Shown: positions 51,028 to 61,177, counted from the stretch's first letter. The stretch: DNA of 64,000 bases from Flavobacterium cutihirudinis (GCF_003385895.1 NZ_QRDQ01000010.1:186001-250000); one strand, 5' to 3'. Notes: generated from the letters alone by a model not told the origin. Numbers and translations are program-made.

Positions 51028-51291
51028 ATGAAAGTAGCAGTGTGGGATACTTATGTAACCCGAAAAGATGGAAAAATTATGCATTTTGATATTTTGGTTG
51101 ATGAAAACACAGTAGACAAAGACCGGATTTTTGAATATGGGAAAATTTATCTTGAATCGGTTTCTCAGGAAGGGCAATCTTTGACAGCAAAAGAATGCAG
51201 ATTTTGCCATATTGACAAAGCGCCAATAGAAATCGAAAATCAGATTAAGGAAAACGGATTTTCAATTATCGAGATGGAAAATTGTAATTAA
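51028..51291 (+). CDS. DUF2024 family protein
   Basis: This 87-residue protein matches DUF2024: MKVAVWDTYVTRKDGKIMHFDILV, then a CRFCHIDKAP segment holding a Cys-x2-Cys-His cluster. No function is established. It stands alone on the plus strand, upstream of a probable terminator at 51312-51335 (stem GACTGGAAA / TTTTCAGTC). Confidence 0.85.
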   Translation: MKVAVWDTYVTRKDGKIMHFDILVDENTVDKDRIFEYGKIYLESVSQEGQSLTAKECRFCHIDKAPIEIENQIKENGFSIIEMENCN

Positions 51292-51311
51292 ACAATTAGT
51301 ATCGAAAAACG

Positions 51312-51340
51312 GACTGGAAATTTAGGTTTTCAGTCTACTT
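51312..51340 (+). terminator. Weak terminator of the DUF2024 gene
   Basis: GACTGGAAA (51312-51320) pairs with TTTTCAGTC (51327-51335), with one G-U pair and a 6-base loop, then a T-containing tail. It lies 20 bp after the stop codon. Confidence 0.6.
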
Positions 51341-52753
51341 TTATAAATATTTGGAAAGTGCAATAATTCCTTCTTCCATTTGCTTTTCGGTTAAAGAAGC
51401 ATAGCCCAAACGTAACCCAGAAATCGGATTTCCAAAGCTGAATTTTATAGGATTCATTAATTGAATTCCTTTTTCATTTAAGACGATACAAACCTTTTGC
51501 AAGTCGATTTCTGATGTTGGAACAATCCAAAAAGCCAAACCGCCTTCGGGTTTTTTGAAGGTTATTTTATCTTTGAGATGTTTAGTACAAAGACTTTCAA
51601 AATAATCTCTTTTGGCTTTATAAATAAGGCTGGTTTTCTTTAAATGCCTTTTGATTTTGCCTTCATTAATCAAATTTAAAACAGCTTCTTCCATAATATT
51701 GTCGCCTTGTACGTCGATTATTTTTCGATGCTTACCAATTTTCTCTACATTTTCAATAGAACTTGCCAGATAACCAATGCGTAAAGCAGGCGCAACAATT
51801 TTACTTAAAGTACCAATGTAAATGTAATTTTTAAGGTTTCCGTAGCTTGAAAGCGGAAGAATAGGACGTTGACCAAAATGAAACTCATTGTCATAATCGT
51901 CTTCAATAATAGTAAAACCATATTGATTGGAAAGTGCAATCAGTTTTAGTCTTTTCTTCAGACTCATCGTTACGGTCGTAGGGAATTGGTGATGTGGTGT
52001 AACATAAATCGCTTTTATGTTCTTGTATTTTTTTAGATAAGATTCCACTTCTTTGAGATTCAAACCATCCCATTCTACATTTACCGGAAGTAGTTTAGCG
52101 CCAGCATTTTCAAAAGTTTCCCAAGCTGGTTTATAACCCGGATTTTCGATCATAACAAAATCATCTTTCGAAAGTAAGCAATGCGCTGCGAGATACATCG
52201 CCATCTGACTTCCTCTGGTAATACAGATTTGTTCCGGAGCGACATTCATTCCTCTTTTAAAATTCAGCATTTGCACAATCGCTTTTCTAAATTCGATATC
52301 TCCCAATTCGGTGCTATAGCCCATAATTTGCCTGCGGGATTTTCTATTGAAAATTTCTCTGTACGCGCGTGCAAGATCCTTCATTGGTGCAAGGCTGCTG
52401 TCGGGAAGTCCATCATCAAAAACGAGATGGGGTTTTATTTCGTTTACTGTTTTTTGCTGATGAAGAAGCGTTTTGTCTTGAGAAAGTAAACCGGAAGACA
52501 AATCAGAGACAAAAGTTCCCTTTCTGTCAATCGAGGATAACCAGCCTTCAGCAATTAAAACATCTAAAGCTTCAACGACGGTATTTCGGCTGACCTGGAA
52601 TAATTCGGCTAGTTGTCGGCTTCCGGGCAAAGCATTTCCGGTGGTTAATTTTCCGGTTTTAATCGCATGAATTATAGCGTCGGCAATTTGTAGATAAAGT
52701 GCTTTGCTGCAATTTTTGTCTAATTGAATTTCGAATTGCCAAGGTCGTAACAT
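51341..52753 (-). CDS. MocR/PdxR-type GntR regulator with aminotransferase domain
   Basis: This 470-residue protein has an N-terminal GntR winged helix-turn-helix (about 10-80: LPGSRQLAELFQVSRNTVVEALDVL). A linker leads to a type I aminotransferase domain (about 115-470) with the PLP lysine in GTLSKIVAPALRIGY. MocR proteins such as PdxR sense PLP or amino compounds. A B6 target is plausible but the YggS gene is separated by 520 bp and transcribed in the same direction. It stands alone. Confidence 0.88.
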   Translation of the reverse strand: MLRPWQFEIQLDKNCSKALYLQIADAIIHAIKTGKLTTGNALPGSRQLAELFQVSRNTVVEALDVLIAEGWLSSIDRKGTFVSDLSSGLLSQDKTLLHQQKTVNEIKPHLVFDDGLPDSSLAPMKDLARAYREIFNRKSRRQIMGYSTELGDIEFRKAIVQMLNFKRGMNVAPEQICITRGSQMAMYLAAHCLLSKDDFVMIENPGYKPAWETFENAGAKLLPVNVEWDGLNLKEVESYLKKYKNIKAIYVTPHHQFPTTVTMSLKKRLKLIALSNQYGFTIIEDDYDNEFHFGQRPILPLSSYGNLKNYIYIGTLSKIVAPALRIGYLASSIENVEKIGKHRKIIDVQGDNIMEEAVLNLINEGKIKRHLKKTSLIYKAKRDYFESLCTKHLKDKITFKKPEGGLAFWIVPTSEIDLQKVCIVLNEKGIQLMNPIKFSFGNPISGLRLGYASLTEKQMEEGIIALSKYL

Positions 52754-52819
52754 CTGGTATGGTTGATTGGTTCAAAACTGTAATATCAAGCATACCAAAA
52801 TTACATAATATCTTTTAGA

Positions 52820-53113
52820 TTATAAACTTTTCAGTTTTTTCATAAAGACAGGAAAAACTTCATTCAATTCATCAAATAAAGGATTTTTGCGGTGTTTCAG
52901 TTTTATTTCGCTGAATAATTTTAAACCTAATGCAAACTGAGTCGCTTCTTCAGGAGTATCAAATAAATTTTTGTCTTTTATTCGGTCAATGATTCCGAAA
53001 ATTTCATCGTGATTGTCAAATTGGATTCCGAGTTCTTTTGCAGGTTCTGTTTCTCCGTTTGCGTATTCTTTTAAGCTAAGCGTTAAATAATATTTGTTTG
53101 ATCTTTTTGTCAT
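52820..53113 (-). CDS. DUF3861 family protein
   Basis: This 97-residue protein matches DUF3861: YYLTLSLKEYANGE, LGIQFDNHDEIFGIIDRIK, TPEEATQFALGLKLFSEIKL and the C-terminal PVFMKKLKSL. No function is known. It begins 16 bp after the LytTR gene and is probably the third gene of that operon. Confidence 0.8.
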   Translation of the reverse strand: MTKRSNKYYLTLSLKEYANGETEPAKELGIQFDNHDEIFGIIDRIKDKNLFDTPEEATQFALGLKLFSEIKLKHRKNPLFDELNEVFPVFMKKLKSL

Positions 53114-53129
53114 GATGGTAATGCTATTT

Positions 53130-53861
53130 TTATTTTAACCATTTGTCAACTATGGTTTTAAATGCTTCTTTGTATTGTTCTCCAACAGTAATTTCTGTTT
53201 TTCCAATAAAGACAGAGTTTTTACTGATGGCATTTATTTTGTCCAGACAGACAATAAAGGAACGATGAATTCTCATGAATTTTGCAGAAGGTAATTTTTC
53301 TTCCAGCGCTTTTAAAGAGATTAACGAAAGAACTGTTTTTTGGGAATCATCAAGATGTACTTTTACGTAATCTTTCAAACTTTCGATGTATAAAATATCT
53401 TTTAGAGAAATTCGGACCCATTGATATTCTACTTTCAGAAAAATAAACTCATCATCAGCAGTTATAGATTGCGATTGATTTGAAGCTTCCGTTGTTTGCA
53501 GAAGCACTTTATTGGCGGCTCGAAGAAATTCTTCATAGCTAAAAGGCTTTAAAAGATAATCTACAGCATTTACTTTATAGCCTTCAATTGCATAATGATT
53601 ATATGCAGTTGTAAAAATGATTTTTGGTAAAGTTCCCGGCTGCTCTTGCAAAAGTCTCGCCAGTTCCATTCCGGTAAGGTTGGGCATATTGATATCCAGA
53701 AAAACTACATCCGGCTGTTTTTCTCTGATTAGTTCCATCGCTTCGACTGCATTATCGCAGCTGGCAGTTAATTCAAGAAATGGCGTTTGATCTATGAAGG
53801 TTTGCACTAGCTTTAATGCCAGTGGCTCATCGTCGACTGCTATACATTTTAAAAGACTCAT
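53130..53861 (-). CDS. LytTR response regulator
   Basis: This 243-residue protein has a receiver (about 1-120, Asp56 in VFLDINMP) and a LytTR DNA-binding domain (about 140-240: EYQWVRISLKDILYIESLKDY, FMRIHRSFIV). Its ATG overlaps the kinase gene's stop (TAATG), so the two are coupled. It probably controls genes near it; the divergent RND pump is a likely target. Confidence 0.92.
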   Translation of the reverse strand: MSLLKCIAVDDEPLALKLVQTFIDQTPFLELTASCDNAVEAMELIREKQPDVVFLDINMPNLTGMELARLLQEQPGTLPKIIFTTAYNHYAIEGYKVNAVDYLLKPFSYEEFLRAANKVLLQTTEASNQSQSITADDEFIFLKVEYQWVRISLKDILYIESLKDYVKVHLDDSQKTVLSLISLKALEEKLPSAKFMRIHRSFIVCLDKINAISKNSVFIGKTEITVGEQYKEAFKTIVDKWLK

Positions 53862-54904
53862 TATTCTAAAGTTATTTGCAGTTTTACGTTATACATTCCG
53901 TTTGGAGCGATTCCTGCTTTAAGCGAATGTTTATTTGGATAAATTAAGTGAAGTCGGCGTTTTGTATTGGTTAAACCAATTCCGCCTTCATCTGTTTTCG
54001 AAGATTTTTCGAAGTAAGTATTTTCTACTTCAAATTCCAAGCTGCTTCCATTCTGCGTAAGCGTAATATGAATTTCGCTTTTATCAGTAGCATGAATACC
54101 GTGTTTAAATGCATTTTCTACTAAAGGTAGCAATAACATAGGAACAATTGGGTAATCATGAATTTTTTCGGGAATATTTGTGGTAATAGTCAATTTGCTA
54201 TTAGCGCGAAGCTTCATTAGAGCAATAAAATCTCTCATAAATTCTGCTTCTTTATGTAAAGTTGTAGTTTCTTCTGTGCTATATAATAGATAGCGCATCA
54301 TTCTGCTCAGGGTATGAAGTGCATTTCTCGAATCTTCGATATCAGTATAAGTTAGTGAGTAAATACTATTTAATGAATTGAAGAAAAAATGCGGATTAAT
54401 TTGTGCTTTCAGCATTGCCAATTCGGCCATGGTTTTGTCCTGTTCCAGCTTTTGTTTGTGTTGCGCCGCTTTTTGCCAGTATTGCAACATAGCCCAGCTT
54501 GTGCTAATTCCTAAAACCAACAAGGTAAGCGTTAAAACATAATTATCAAAATATGGGTTTTTATACTTTCTGAATCCTAAAACTAAGCTTATTTTATTAT
54601 GAAGATCGGTTTCTGAAGTGTATAAAAAGGCAATGAACTGCATAACAAAAATGGCAAGAAATGCCCAAAGCAAAAAAGGAGATGTATTGTCCTTAATAAT
54701 GGTTTTTGGAACTACAATTTTGGCATTTGTATAAAAAATAATAATTAATAAACATAAGAGTATTGTTTGCCAAAGCCAAAAAACGCCTGGAAGTATCACA
54801 TTCCAAGTTAAAGGAATGTAAAACAGCATAATAAAACCCAATAATAACCAGCCAAGAATATGAATTCCGGTAAATAAATAAGGTCTGTAGATGTTTGAAG
54901 CCAT
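53861..54904 (-). CDS. LytS-type sensor histidine kinase
   Basis: This 347-residue protein has four membrane helices (about 9-150) in an N-terminal half with no large periplasmic domain. Its His_kinase domain has the phospho-His region QINPHFFFNSLNSIYSL and an HATPase with VENAFKHG and GGIGLTNTKRRL. This is the family that partners LytTR regulators. It is divergent from the RND operon across 267 bp. Confidence 0.92.
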   Translation of the reverse strand: MASNIYRPYLFTGIHILGWLLLGFIMLFYIPLTWNVILPGVFWLWQTILLCLLIIIFYTNAKIVVPKTIIKDNTSPFLLWAFLAIFVMQFIAFLYTSETDLHNKISLVLGFRKYKNPYFDNYVLTLTLLVLGISTSWAMLQYWQKAAQHKQKLEQDKTMAELAMLKAQINPHFFFNSLNSIYSLTYTDIEDSRNALHTLSRMMRYLLYSTEETTTLHKEAEFMRDFIALMKLRANSKLTITTNIPEKIHDYPIVPMLLLPLVENAFKHGIHATDKSEIHITLTQNGSSLEFEVENTYFEKSSKTDEGGIGLTNTKRRLHLIYPNKHSLKAGIAPNGMYNVKLQITLE

Positions 54905-55005
54905 TCTGAATTGTTATTTTTTTAGACAATATTACATTTTATTTGAATACGATATAAAAGCAATCTGCCAAAATCCCATTACAGCCATTAAAAACCATTT
55001 TACAA

Positions 55006-55057
55006 CCGACGGGCTCAAAAATTAAACACTTGTTTAATTCCAGAAAAAATCCGTCGG
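55006..55057. promoter_or_regulatory. Nested inverted repeats between the kinase and RND operon
   Basis: The outer pair CCGACGG (55006-55012) and CCGTCGG (55051-55057) encloses AATTAAAC (55020-55027) and GTTTAATT (55032-55039), each perfect. It lies 102 bp upstream of the kinase gene and 115 bp upstream of the RND gene. It may be an operator or leader element for either gene. Confidence 0.5.
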
Positions 55058-55171
55058 GTGTCAGGCTATCTCTATCGATTGTCTTTCGCTGTTCGTCTAT
55101 TTGAAAATTTTTGCATGCTCTATTTTAGTTCTTTTGCTTATTAATAAATAGATAATTACACATTTTTGACA

Positions 55172-56335
55172 ATGAATAAGCAATCGTTTTTAAGCATTTT
55201 TGCAGCGTCACTTATTATCGTATCGTGCGGTAATAAAAATGATAAATCGGCTCAAGCCGGAGGTGCGCCACAGGTAAAAGAATATCGAACACTGACATTA
55301 CAGCCGGAATCAGCAACATTATACAGCGATTATCCTGCAAGTATTCAGGGACAACAAAATATTGAAATCCGTCCGAGAGTTGAAGGTTACATCGATAAAA
55401 TCTTTGTCGATGAAGGCGCTGTGGTAAAAGCAGGACAGCCATTGTTTAAAATAAGCGCTCCTGAATATGAGCAACAAGTTCGTACGGCATCTGCAAGTAT
55501 TAAAAGTGCTCAGGCCGAAGTAAGTGCAGCAAAATTAGCGGTAAACAAAGTAAAACCATTAGTTGAAAAAGGAATTATCAGCAAGTACGATTTAGAGTCG
55601 GCTCAATATACTTATGAGTCTGCTATGGCGAGTTTGGCTCAGGCCAATGCAAGTCTGGTTAATGCGAAAACCAATTTAGGATATACGACTGTAACAAGTC
55701 CGGTTGACGGCGTTGTAGGTTCTATTCCGTTTCGTTTGGGAAGTTTGGTAAGTTCCAATACGGCCGATGCTTTAACAACAGTTTCAAGCATTGGAAATGT
55801 ATACGCTTACTTTGCGATAAATGAGAAAAAGCTTTTGGATTTCACGCAGAGTTCTTCTCCGGGTTCTACATTGGCACAAAAAATCCAACATATGCCAGCA
55901 GTTTCTCTATTGCTTTCTGATGGTTCTCCTTACGCAGAAAAAGGAAGAGTGGAAACTGTAAACGGATTAATCAATACGGAAACAGGTTCGGTTACTTTCA
56001 GAGCGCGTTTTGCAAATCCAAAAAGCATTATTAGAAGCGGAAGCAGTACAACAGTAAGAATTCCAAATGAAGTTACCAATGCTTTGATTATTCCGCAAAG
56101 TGCGACTTATGAACTTCAGGATAAAATGTTTGCTGTTGTTGTTGGGAAAGACGGGAAAACAAAAAGTACCAATATCTCAATTTTGGACAACAACGCCGGA
56201 AATTATTATGTCGTAACTCAAGGTTTAAATGCAGGCGATCAAATTGTTCTTGAAGGAGTGGCAACGCTGAAAGACGGAACAGAAATTAAGGCTCAAAACC
56301 AAAGTGCCGATAAAGTTTACGCAGACTTAAAATAA
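55172..56335 (+). CDS. RND efflux membrane-fusion lipoprotein (AcrA-like)
   Basis: This 387-residue protein from the ATG at 55172 (a TTG lies six bases earlier) has a lipobox ending IVSC with Cys19. The order is N-terminal beta-hairpin, lipoyl-like domain (EGYIDKIFVDEGAVVKAGQ), coiled-coil hairpin (SAKLAVNKVKPLVEKGI, MASLAQANASLVNAKTNLG), beta-barrel (VDGVVGSIPFRLGSLV) and membrane-proximal domain. It links the pump to the outer-membrane channel encoded two genes on. Gap to the permease gene is 7 bp. Confidence 0.92.
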   Translation: MNKQSFLSIFAASLIIVSCGNKNDKSAQAGGAPQVKEYRTLTLQPESATLYSDYPASIQGQQNIEIRPRVEGYIDKIFVDEGAVVKAGQPLFKISAPEYEQQVRTASASIKSAQAEVSAAKLAVNKVKPLVEKGIISKYDLESAQYTYESAMASLAQANASLVNAKTNLGYTTVTSPVDGVVGSIPFRLGSLVSSNTADALTTVSSIGNVYAYFAINEKKLLDFTQSSSPGSTLAQKIQHMPAVSLLLSDGSPYAEKGRVETVNGLINTETGSVTFRARFANPKSIIRSGSSTTVRIPNEVTNALIIPQSATYELQDKMFAVVVGKDGKTKSTNISILDNNAGNYYVVTQGLNAGDQIVLEGVATLKDGTEIKAQNQSADKVYADLK

Positions 56336-56342
56336 AAAACAC

Positions 56343-59300
56343 ATGTTTAAAAAATTTATACAACGACCTGTACTTTCGACAGTAATATCGGTTATTATTG
56401 TCATTTTAGGTGTTTTAGGATTAATTGAGTTGCCCATATCTCAATATCCTGATATCGCGCCACCAACAGTAAATGTTTCAGCGAGTTATACCGGAGCCAA
56501 TGCCGATGTGGTTTTAAAAAGTATTGTAATTCCGCTTGAAGAGCAGATTAACGGGGTAGAGAACATGACGTACATGACTTCTTCTGCTACGAATGACGGA
56601 AATGCTTCTATCAAAATTTTCTTTAAAGTTGGAACTAATCCTGATTTAGCAGCGGTAAACGTTCAGAACAGGGTTTCTAGAGCAACAAGTTTATTGCCGG
56701 TAGAGGTGACTCAGGCTGGGGTTACGGTAACAAAAAGCCAGAGTAGTAACTTATTGATTTTTTCTTTATATAGTGATGATAAAGCTTACGATCAGACATT
56801 TCTTCAAAATTATGCGAAGATCAATCTTGTACCACAAATTCAGCGTGTAGTTGGAGTAGGTGATGTTACCGTTTTTGGGGCAAAAGATTATTCGATGAGA
56901 ATTTGGCTGAAGCCCGATGTAATGCAACAATATAAGCTGATTCCGAGTGATATTTCGGCAGCATTGGCAGAACAAAATATTGAAGCTGCACCGGGAAAAT
57001 TTGGTGAAAACGGAGATCAGGCTTTTCAATACGTAATTAAATACAAAGGCCGTTTAACGAGCGCCAAAGAATTTGAAGAGATTGTTATAAAATCGGTTGG
57101 AAACGGGCAAATGCTTCGCCTTAAAGATATTGCTAAAGTAGAACTAGGCTCTTTAAGTTACGCATCAACAATTAAAACAAACGGTGTTGAATCTGCAGCG
57201 ATGGCAATTAGTCAGACGCCAGGTTCGAATGCGCGTGACGTAATTATCAATTCTAAAAAATTAATTGAAGAGGCAGCAAAGAGTTTTCCAAAAGGGATGA
57301 AATATACCATCATGGTAGATGTCAACGAAAATCTGGATGCTTCTATTGAGAAAGTAATTCATACTTTGATCGAAGCTTTTATATTGGTTTTTATTGTAGT
57401 ATTTATTTTCCTTCAGGATTTTAGATCGACTTTAATTCCGGCGATTGCGGTTCCGGTTGCGATTGTGGGAACGTTTTTCTTCCTGAATTTATTCGGATTT
57501 ACGATCAACTTATTAACGCTTTTTGCGATGGTTCTTGCCATTGGTATTGTCGTCGATGATGCGATTGTAGTCGTCGAGGCGGTACACGCCAAACTCGATG
57601 ACGGATATAAATCGGCTAAAAAAGCGACGATTCACGCGATGGACGAAATTTCCGGAGCGATTATTTCGATTACATTAGTAATGGCGGCGGTATTCATTCC
57701 CGTAACTTTTATTAATGGATCAACAGGGGTTTTCTATAAGCAATTTGGTATTACACTGGCTGTAGCGATTATTCTTTCGGCTGTAAATGCCTTGACGCTG
57801 AGCCCGGCGTTGTGTGCGCTTTTACTAAAACCACATGCAGACGATCATAAACATAAAAGTTATTTGCAGCGTTTTTATACTTCATTTAACGTTGCTTTTG
57901 ATAATGTAACCGAAAGATATAAACGTTCAGTAAGTTTCCTTTCTGTAAAAAAATGGATTGCTTTGGCATCGATTGTAGTGGCGGGGATAGCTTTGGTTTA
58001 TATGATGAAAACCACGCCATCAGCTTTCGTTCCTTCAGAAGATCAGGGAACTGTTTTTGCTAATATTAGTTTGCCGCCATCGGCTTCTATGGAGCGTTCT
58101 GATATTATAGCGAAGCGAGTTGACAGCATTGCAAAAACGATTCCGGGAGTTAAAAATACACTTCGAATTGTTGGACAAAACTTTACCGCTGGAGCAGGAA
58201 GTGCCTACAGTATGGTTATTGTAAAATTGAAACCATGGGACGAACGTGATTTAAGTGTTGATGATGTAATCGGTCAACTTTTTGCTAAAACAAGCGGTAT
58301 TCGTGAAGCAAATATATTTTTCATTTCACCGCCAACTATTCAAGGGTTTGGGCAAAGTGGTGGATTTGAATTCCAATTGCAGGACAAAGGAGGACACACA
58401 ACTGCTGAATTCTATAAAGTAAATAACGAATTCCTTGCAAAACTTGCCGAACGTCCGGAAATACAATATGCGACAACGCCGTTTAATCCTGGTTTCCCGC
58501 AATATATGATGGATATTAATTTGGCTAAAGCCAAAGATGCAGGCGTTTCGGTAAACACAATTCTGTCGACTATGCAAGGATATTATGGTGGATTGTATGC
58601 TTCGAATTTCAATAAATTCGGAAAACAATACCGTGTTATGATTCAGGCTTCTCCAGAGTTTAGAACAAATAAAGAAGGTTTAAATAAAATTTTCGTTCGT
58701 AACAACGCGGGAACAATGGCACCTATTACAGAGTTTGTTAATATGACTAGAGTTTTTGGACCAGAGTCGATTTCAAGATTTAACTTGTTTACGTCTATTT
58801 CGATTACTGGAGCGCCAAAACCGGGATACAGTTCAGGAGATGCTATTAAAGCGATTCAGGAAGTTGCTGCAGAAAATCTTCCGGCAGGTTATGGATATGA
58901 ATTTTCAGGTTTAACTCGTGAGGAATTGGCTTCAGGAAGTGAAACTATTTTCATCTTTATTCTATGTCTGGTTTTCGTTTATTTCTTGTTGAGTGCGCAA
59001 TATGAAAGTTATATTCTTCCATTTGCCGTTTTATTTTCAATTCCGTTTGGATTGGCGGGCGCTTATTTGTTCTCGATTATTTTCAAACTGAACAGTAATA
59101 TTTACTTGCAGATTTCCTTAATCATGCTTATCGGACTTCTCGCGAAGAATGGTATTTTGATTGTCGAATTTGCTTTGGACAGAAGACGAAAAGGACTTCC
59201 GATAGTTCAAGCTGCGATTGAAGGAGCTGTTGCGCGTTTGCGACCAATTTTGATGACGTCTTTTGCCTTTATCCTCGGACTTGTTCCGTTAATGTTTGCA

Positions 59301-59513
59301 ACTGGAGCCGGAGCGGTAGGAAATAAATCAATTGGTACCGGAGCTGTTGGAGGAATGTTGATTGGAACCATTTTAGGAGTTTTTGTAATTCCGGTTCTGT
59401 TTATTATTTTTCAGACTTTACAGGAAAAAGTAAGCGGTCCGGCTAAGGAAAGTTATGATGACGAAGATGATGAAGAAGACGAAATTCATTTATTAGAAGC
59501 GCATAAAGAATAA
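56343..59513 (+). CDS. RND multidrug efflux permease (AcrB/HAE1 family)
   Basis: This 1056-residue permease has the HAE1 layout: N-terminal FIQRPVLSTVISVIIVILGV, two large periplasmic loops, TM4 LAIGIVVDDAIVVVEAV with the Asp-Asp pair typical of proton relay, the later PILMTSFAFILGLVPL and a Gly-rich C-terminal half. About 12 membrane helices. The C-terminal acidic tail (DDEDDEEDE) is an unusual extension. It exports hydrophobic compounds by proton motive force. The outer-membrane factor gene starts 17 bp downstream. Confidence 0.94.
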   Translation: MFKKFIQRPVLSTVISVIIVILGVLGLIELPISQYPDIAPPTVNVSASYTGANADVVLKSIVIPLEEQINGVENMTYMTSSATNDGNASIKIFFKVGTNPDLAAVNVQNRVSRATSLLPVEVTQAGVTVTKSQSSNLLIFSLYSDDKAYDQTFLQNYAKINLVPQIQRVVGVGDVTVFGAKDYSMRIWLKPDVMQQYKLIPSDISAALAEQNIEAAPGKFGENGDQAFQYVIKYKGRLTSAKEFEEIVIKSVGNGQMLRLKDIAKVELGSLSYASTIKTNGVESAAMAISQTPGSNARDVIINSKKLIEEAAKSFPKGMKYTIMVDVNENLDASIEKVIHTLIEAFILVFIVVFIFLQDFRSTLIPAIAVPVAIVGTFFFLNLFGFTINLLTLFAMVLAIGIVVDDAIVVVEAVHAKLDDGYKSAKKATIHAMDEISGAIISITLVMAAVFIPVTFINGSTGVFYKQFGITLAVAIILSAVNALTLSPALCALLLKPHADDHKHKSYLQRFYTSFNVAFDNVTERYKRSVSFLSVKKWIALASIVVAGIALVYMMKTTPSAFVPSEDQGTVFANISLPPSASMERSDIIAKRVDSIAKTIPGVKNTLRIVGQNFTAGAGSAYSMVIVKLKPWDERDLSVDDVIGQLFAKTSGIREANIFFISPPTIQGFGQSGGFEFQLQDKGGHTTAEFYKVNNEFLAKLAERPEIQYATTPFNPGFPQYMMDINLAKAKDAGVSVNTILSTMQGYYGGLYASNFNKFGKQYRVMIQASPEFRTNKEGLNKIFVRNNAGTMAPITEFVNMTRVFGPESISRFNLFTSISITGAPKPGYSSGDAIKAIQEVAAENLPAGYGYEFSGLTREELASGSETIFIFILCLVFVYFLLSAQYESYILPFAVLFSIPFGLAGAYLFSIIFKLNSNIYLQISLIMLIGLLAKNGILIVEFALDRRRKGLPIVQAAIEGAVARLRPILMTSFAFILGLVPLMFATGAGAVGNKSIGTGAVGGMLIGTILGVFVIPVLFIIFQTLQEKVSGPAKESYDDEDDEEDEIHLLEAHKE

Positions 59514-59530
59514 AATTTAATTCAAAAGAA

Positions 59531-60937
59531 ATGACAAATAGTTCACATAAATATATTTTGATGGTAATGACGGCCGCACTTTTAAGTGCGTGCTCCGTTA
59601 CCAAAAAGTACGAACGCCCCACAACATTATCGACTGATAAATTGTACCGTGATCAGGCTTCCGCCGATTCGACTACGATTGCTGATATGCCGTGGCAAAG
59701 TGTTTTTAAAGATGAAAAACTGAATGCACTAATTCAAAAAGGTTTGGATCAAAATCTGAATTTAAAAAATGCGATAGAAAATATTGTTCAGGCTAATGCT
59801 TCGTTGCGCCAAAGCAAACTAGCGTATTATCCAACATTGCAGTTAGACGCCAATGCAACGCATAATAAACAATCTGAGGCCGGACTTAATTTTCCGGCAG
59901 GAATTAATATCAATACGTTAACCACAACGTATAAATTAGGTTTAAGTACTTCTTGGGAAGCTGATATCTGGGGAAAATTAAGCAGTAAAAAAAGAGCTGC
60001 ACTTGCAACCTATTTAGCATCAGACGCTGCAAAACAAGCAGTTCAGACACAATTGATTTCTGATATTGCCAATAATTATTTCCGATTATTAGCTTACGAC
60101 AAACAATTAGCGATAACTCAGGAAACTTTGGAAAGTCGTATTAAAAATGTTCAGACGATTAAAGATTTAAAAGAAGGAGCAATTGTTACTGGTGCCGCTG
60201 TTGTACAAAGTGAAGCCAATCAGCACGCAGCTGAAGTTTTGATTCCGGATTTAAAACAAAGTATTCGTGAAACAGAAAATGCTATAAATATTTTGTTAGG
60301 ACAAGCGCCGGGACCAATTGACAGAAGTGAATTAGGATCACAGATTGTTCCTGAAAACCTGGCAATAGGACTTCCGTCACAATTGTTGCAGAATCGTCCG
60401 GATGTGCGTCAGGCCGAGTTTAATTTCAGAAATGCCTTTGAAATGACAAACATGGCTAAAACTTATTTTTATCCGAGTTTAACGCTTACTGCAAGCACTG
60501 GTTTTTCGAATTTAGAATTAAAAGATTTCTTCGCGAATTCGGTTTTTTATTCGATCATTGGAGGATTAACTCAGCCGATTTTTAATCAGGGACTGAACAA
60601 AATGAGATTAACAACAGCGCAGTCTCAGCAAGTTCAAGCGTATAATAATTTTCAACAAAGTCTTTTAACAGCTGGTCAGGAAGTTTCAAACGCTTTGTAT
60701 ACTTACGAAATGGCTGTAGAAAAAGAAGATTCAAGAACAAAACAAATTGAAGCTCTGATAAAAGCAGTTGATTATACCAAACAACTTTTGGAATACAGTT
60801 CGGCTACAAACTATACAGATGTATTAACATCAGAACAAAATCTTTTAGCAGCTCAGTTGAGCGGTGTGAACGACAATTTGCAAAAATTGCAAGCCGTTGT
60901 CGATTTGTATCGTGCTCTTGGCGGAGGCTGGAAGTAA
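59531..60937 (+). CDS. Outer-membrane factor of the RND pump (OprM/NodT-like lipoprotein)
   Basis: This 468-residue protein has a lipobox ending LLSAC with Cys21. The OMF pattern is clear: two homologous halves (residues 55-250 and 255-465), and repeated coiled helices with tip segments such as SWEADIWGKLSSKKRAALA and YFYPSLTLTASTGFS. It forms the trimeric exit duct for the pump. Third gene of the operon, ended by the terminator at 61115-61145. Confidence 0.92.
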   Translation: MTNSSHKYILMVMTAALLSACSVTKKYERPTTLSTDKLYRDQASADSTTIADMPWQSVFKDEKLNALIQKGLDQNLNLKNAIENIVQANASLRQSKLAYYPTLQLDANATHNKQSEAGLNFPAGININTLTTTYKLGLSTSWEADIWGKLSSKKRAALATYLASDAAKQAVQTQLISDIANNYFRLLAYDKQLAITQETLESRIKNVQTIKDLKEGAIVTGAAVVQSEANQHAAEVLIPDLKQSIRETENAINILLGQAPGPIDRSELGSQIVPENLAIGLPSQLLQNRPDVRQAEFNFRNAFEMTNMAKTYFYPSLTLTASTGFSNLELKDFFANSVFYSIIGGLTQPIFNQGLNKMRLTTAQSQQVQAYNNFQQSLLTAGQEVSNALYTYEMAVEKEDSRTKQIEALIKAVDYTKQLLEYSSATNYTDVLTSEQNLLAAQLSGVNDNLQKLQAVVDLYRALGGGWK

Positions 60938-61114
60938 GATAGTATAAAGAAAACGCTGATCTGTCTATAGAATTTAAGTGTTGGTATATAAAATAATTAG
61001 GTTGCTTAAAAAGGATTTATTTTTGAGTTTCATTATAAATATAAAAGCTCCAAATTCAGTCAGTTAAAAACCACGATCAATGACGAATGTCATTAATTAT
61101 TAGACATGACGAAG

Positions 61115-61145
61115 AAAAACGCCTCAAATTTTTGAGGCGTTTTTT
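61115..61145 (+). terminator. Terminator of the RND operon
   Basis: AACGCCTCAAA (61118-61128) pairs with TTTGAGGCGTT (61131-61141) leaving a tiny loop (the stem may open to 9 bp), with A-run before and T-run after. Same stem sequence as the terminator at 49297. Confidence 0.85.
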
Positions 61146-61177
61146 GATTTAAAATGAAACCTTTTTGGTGAAATTAT

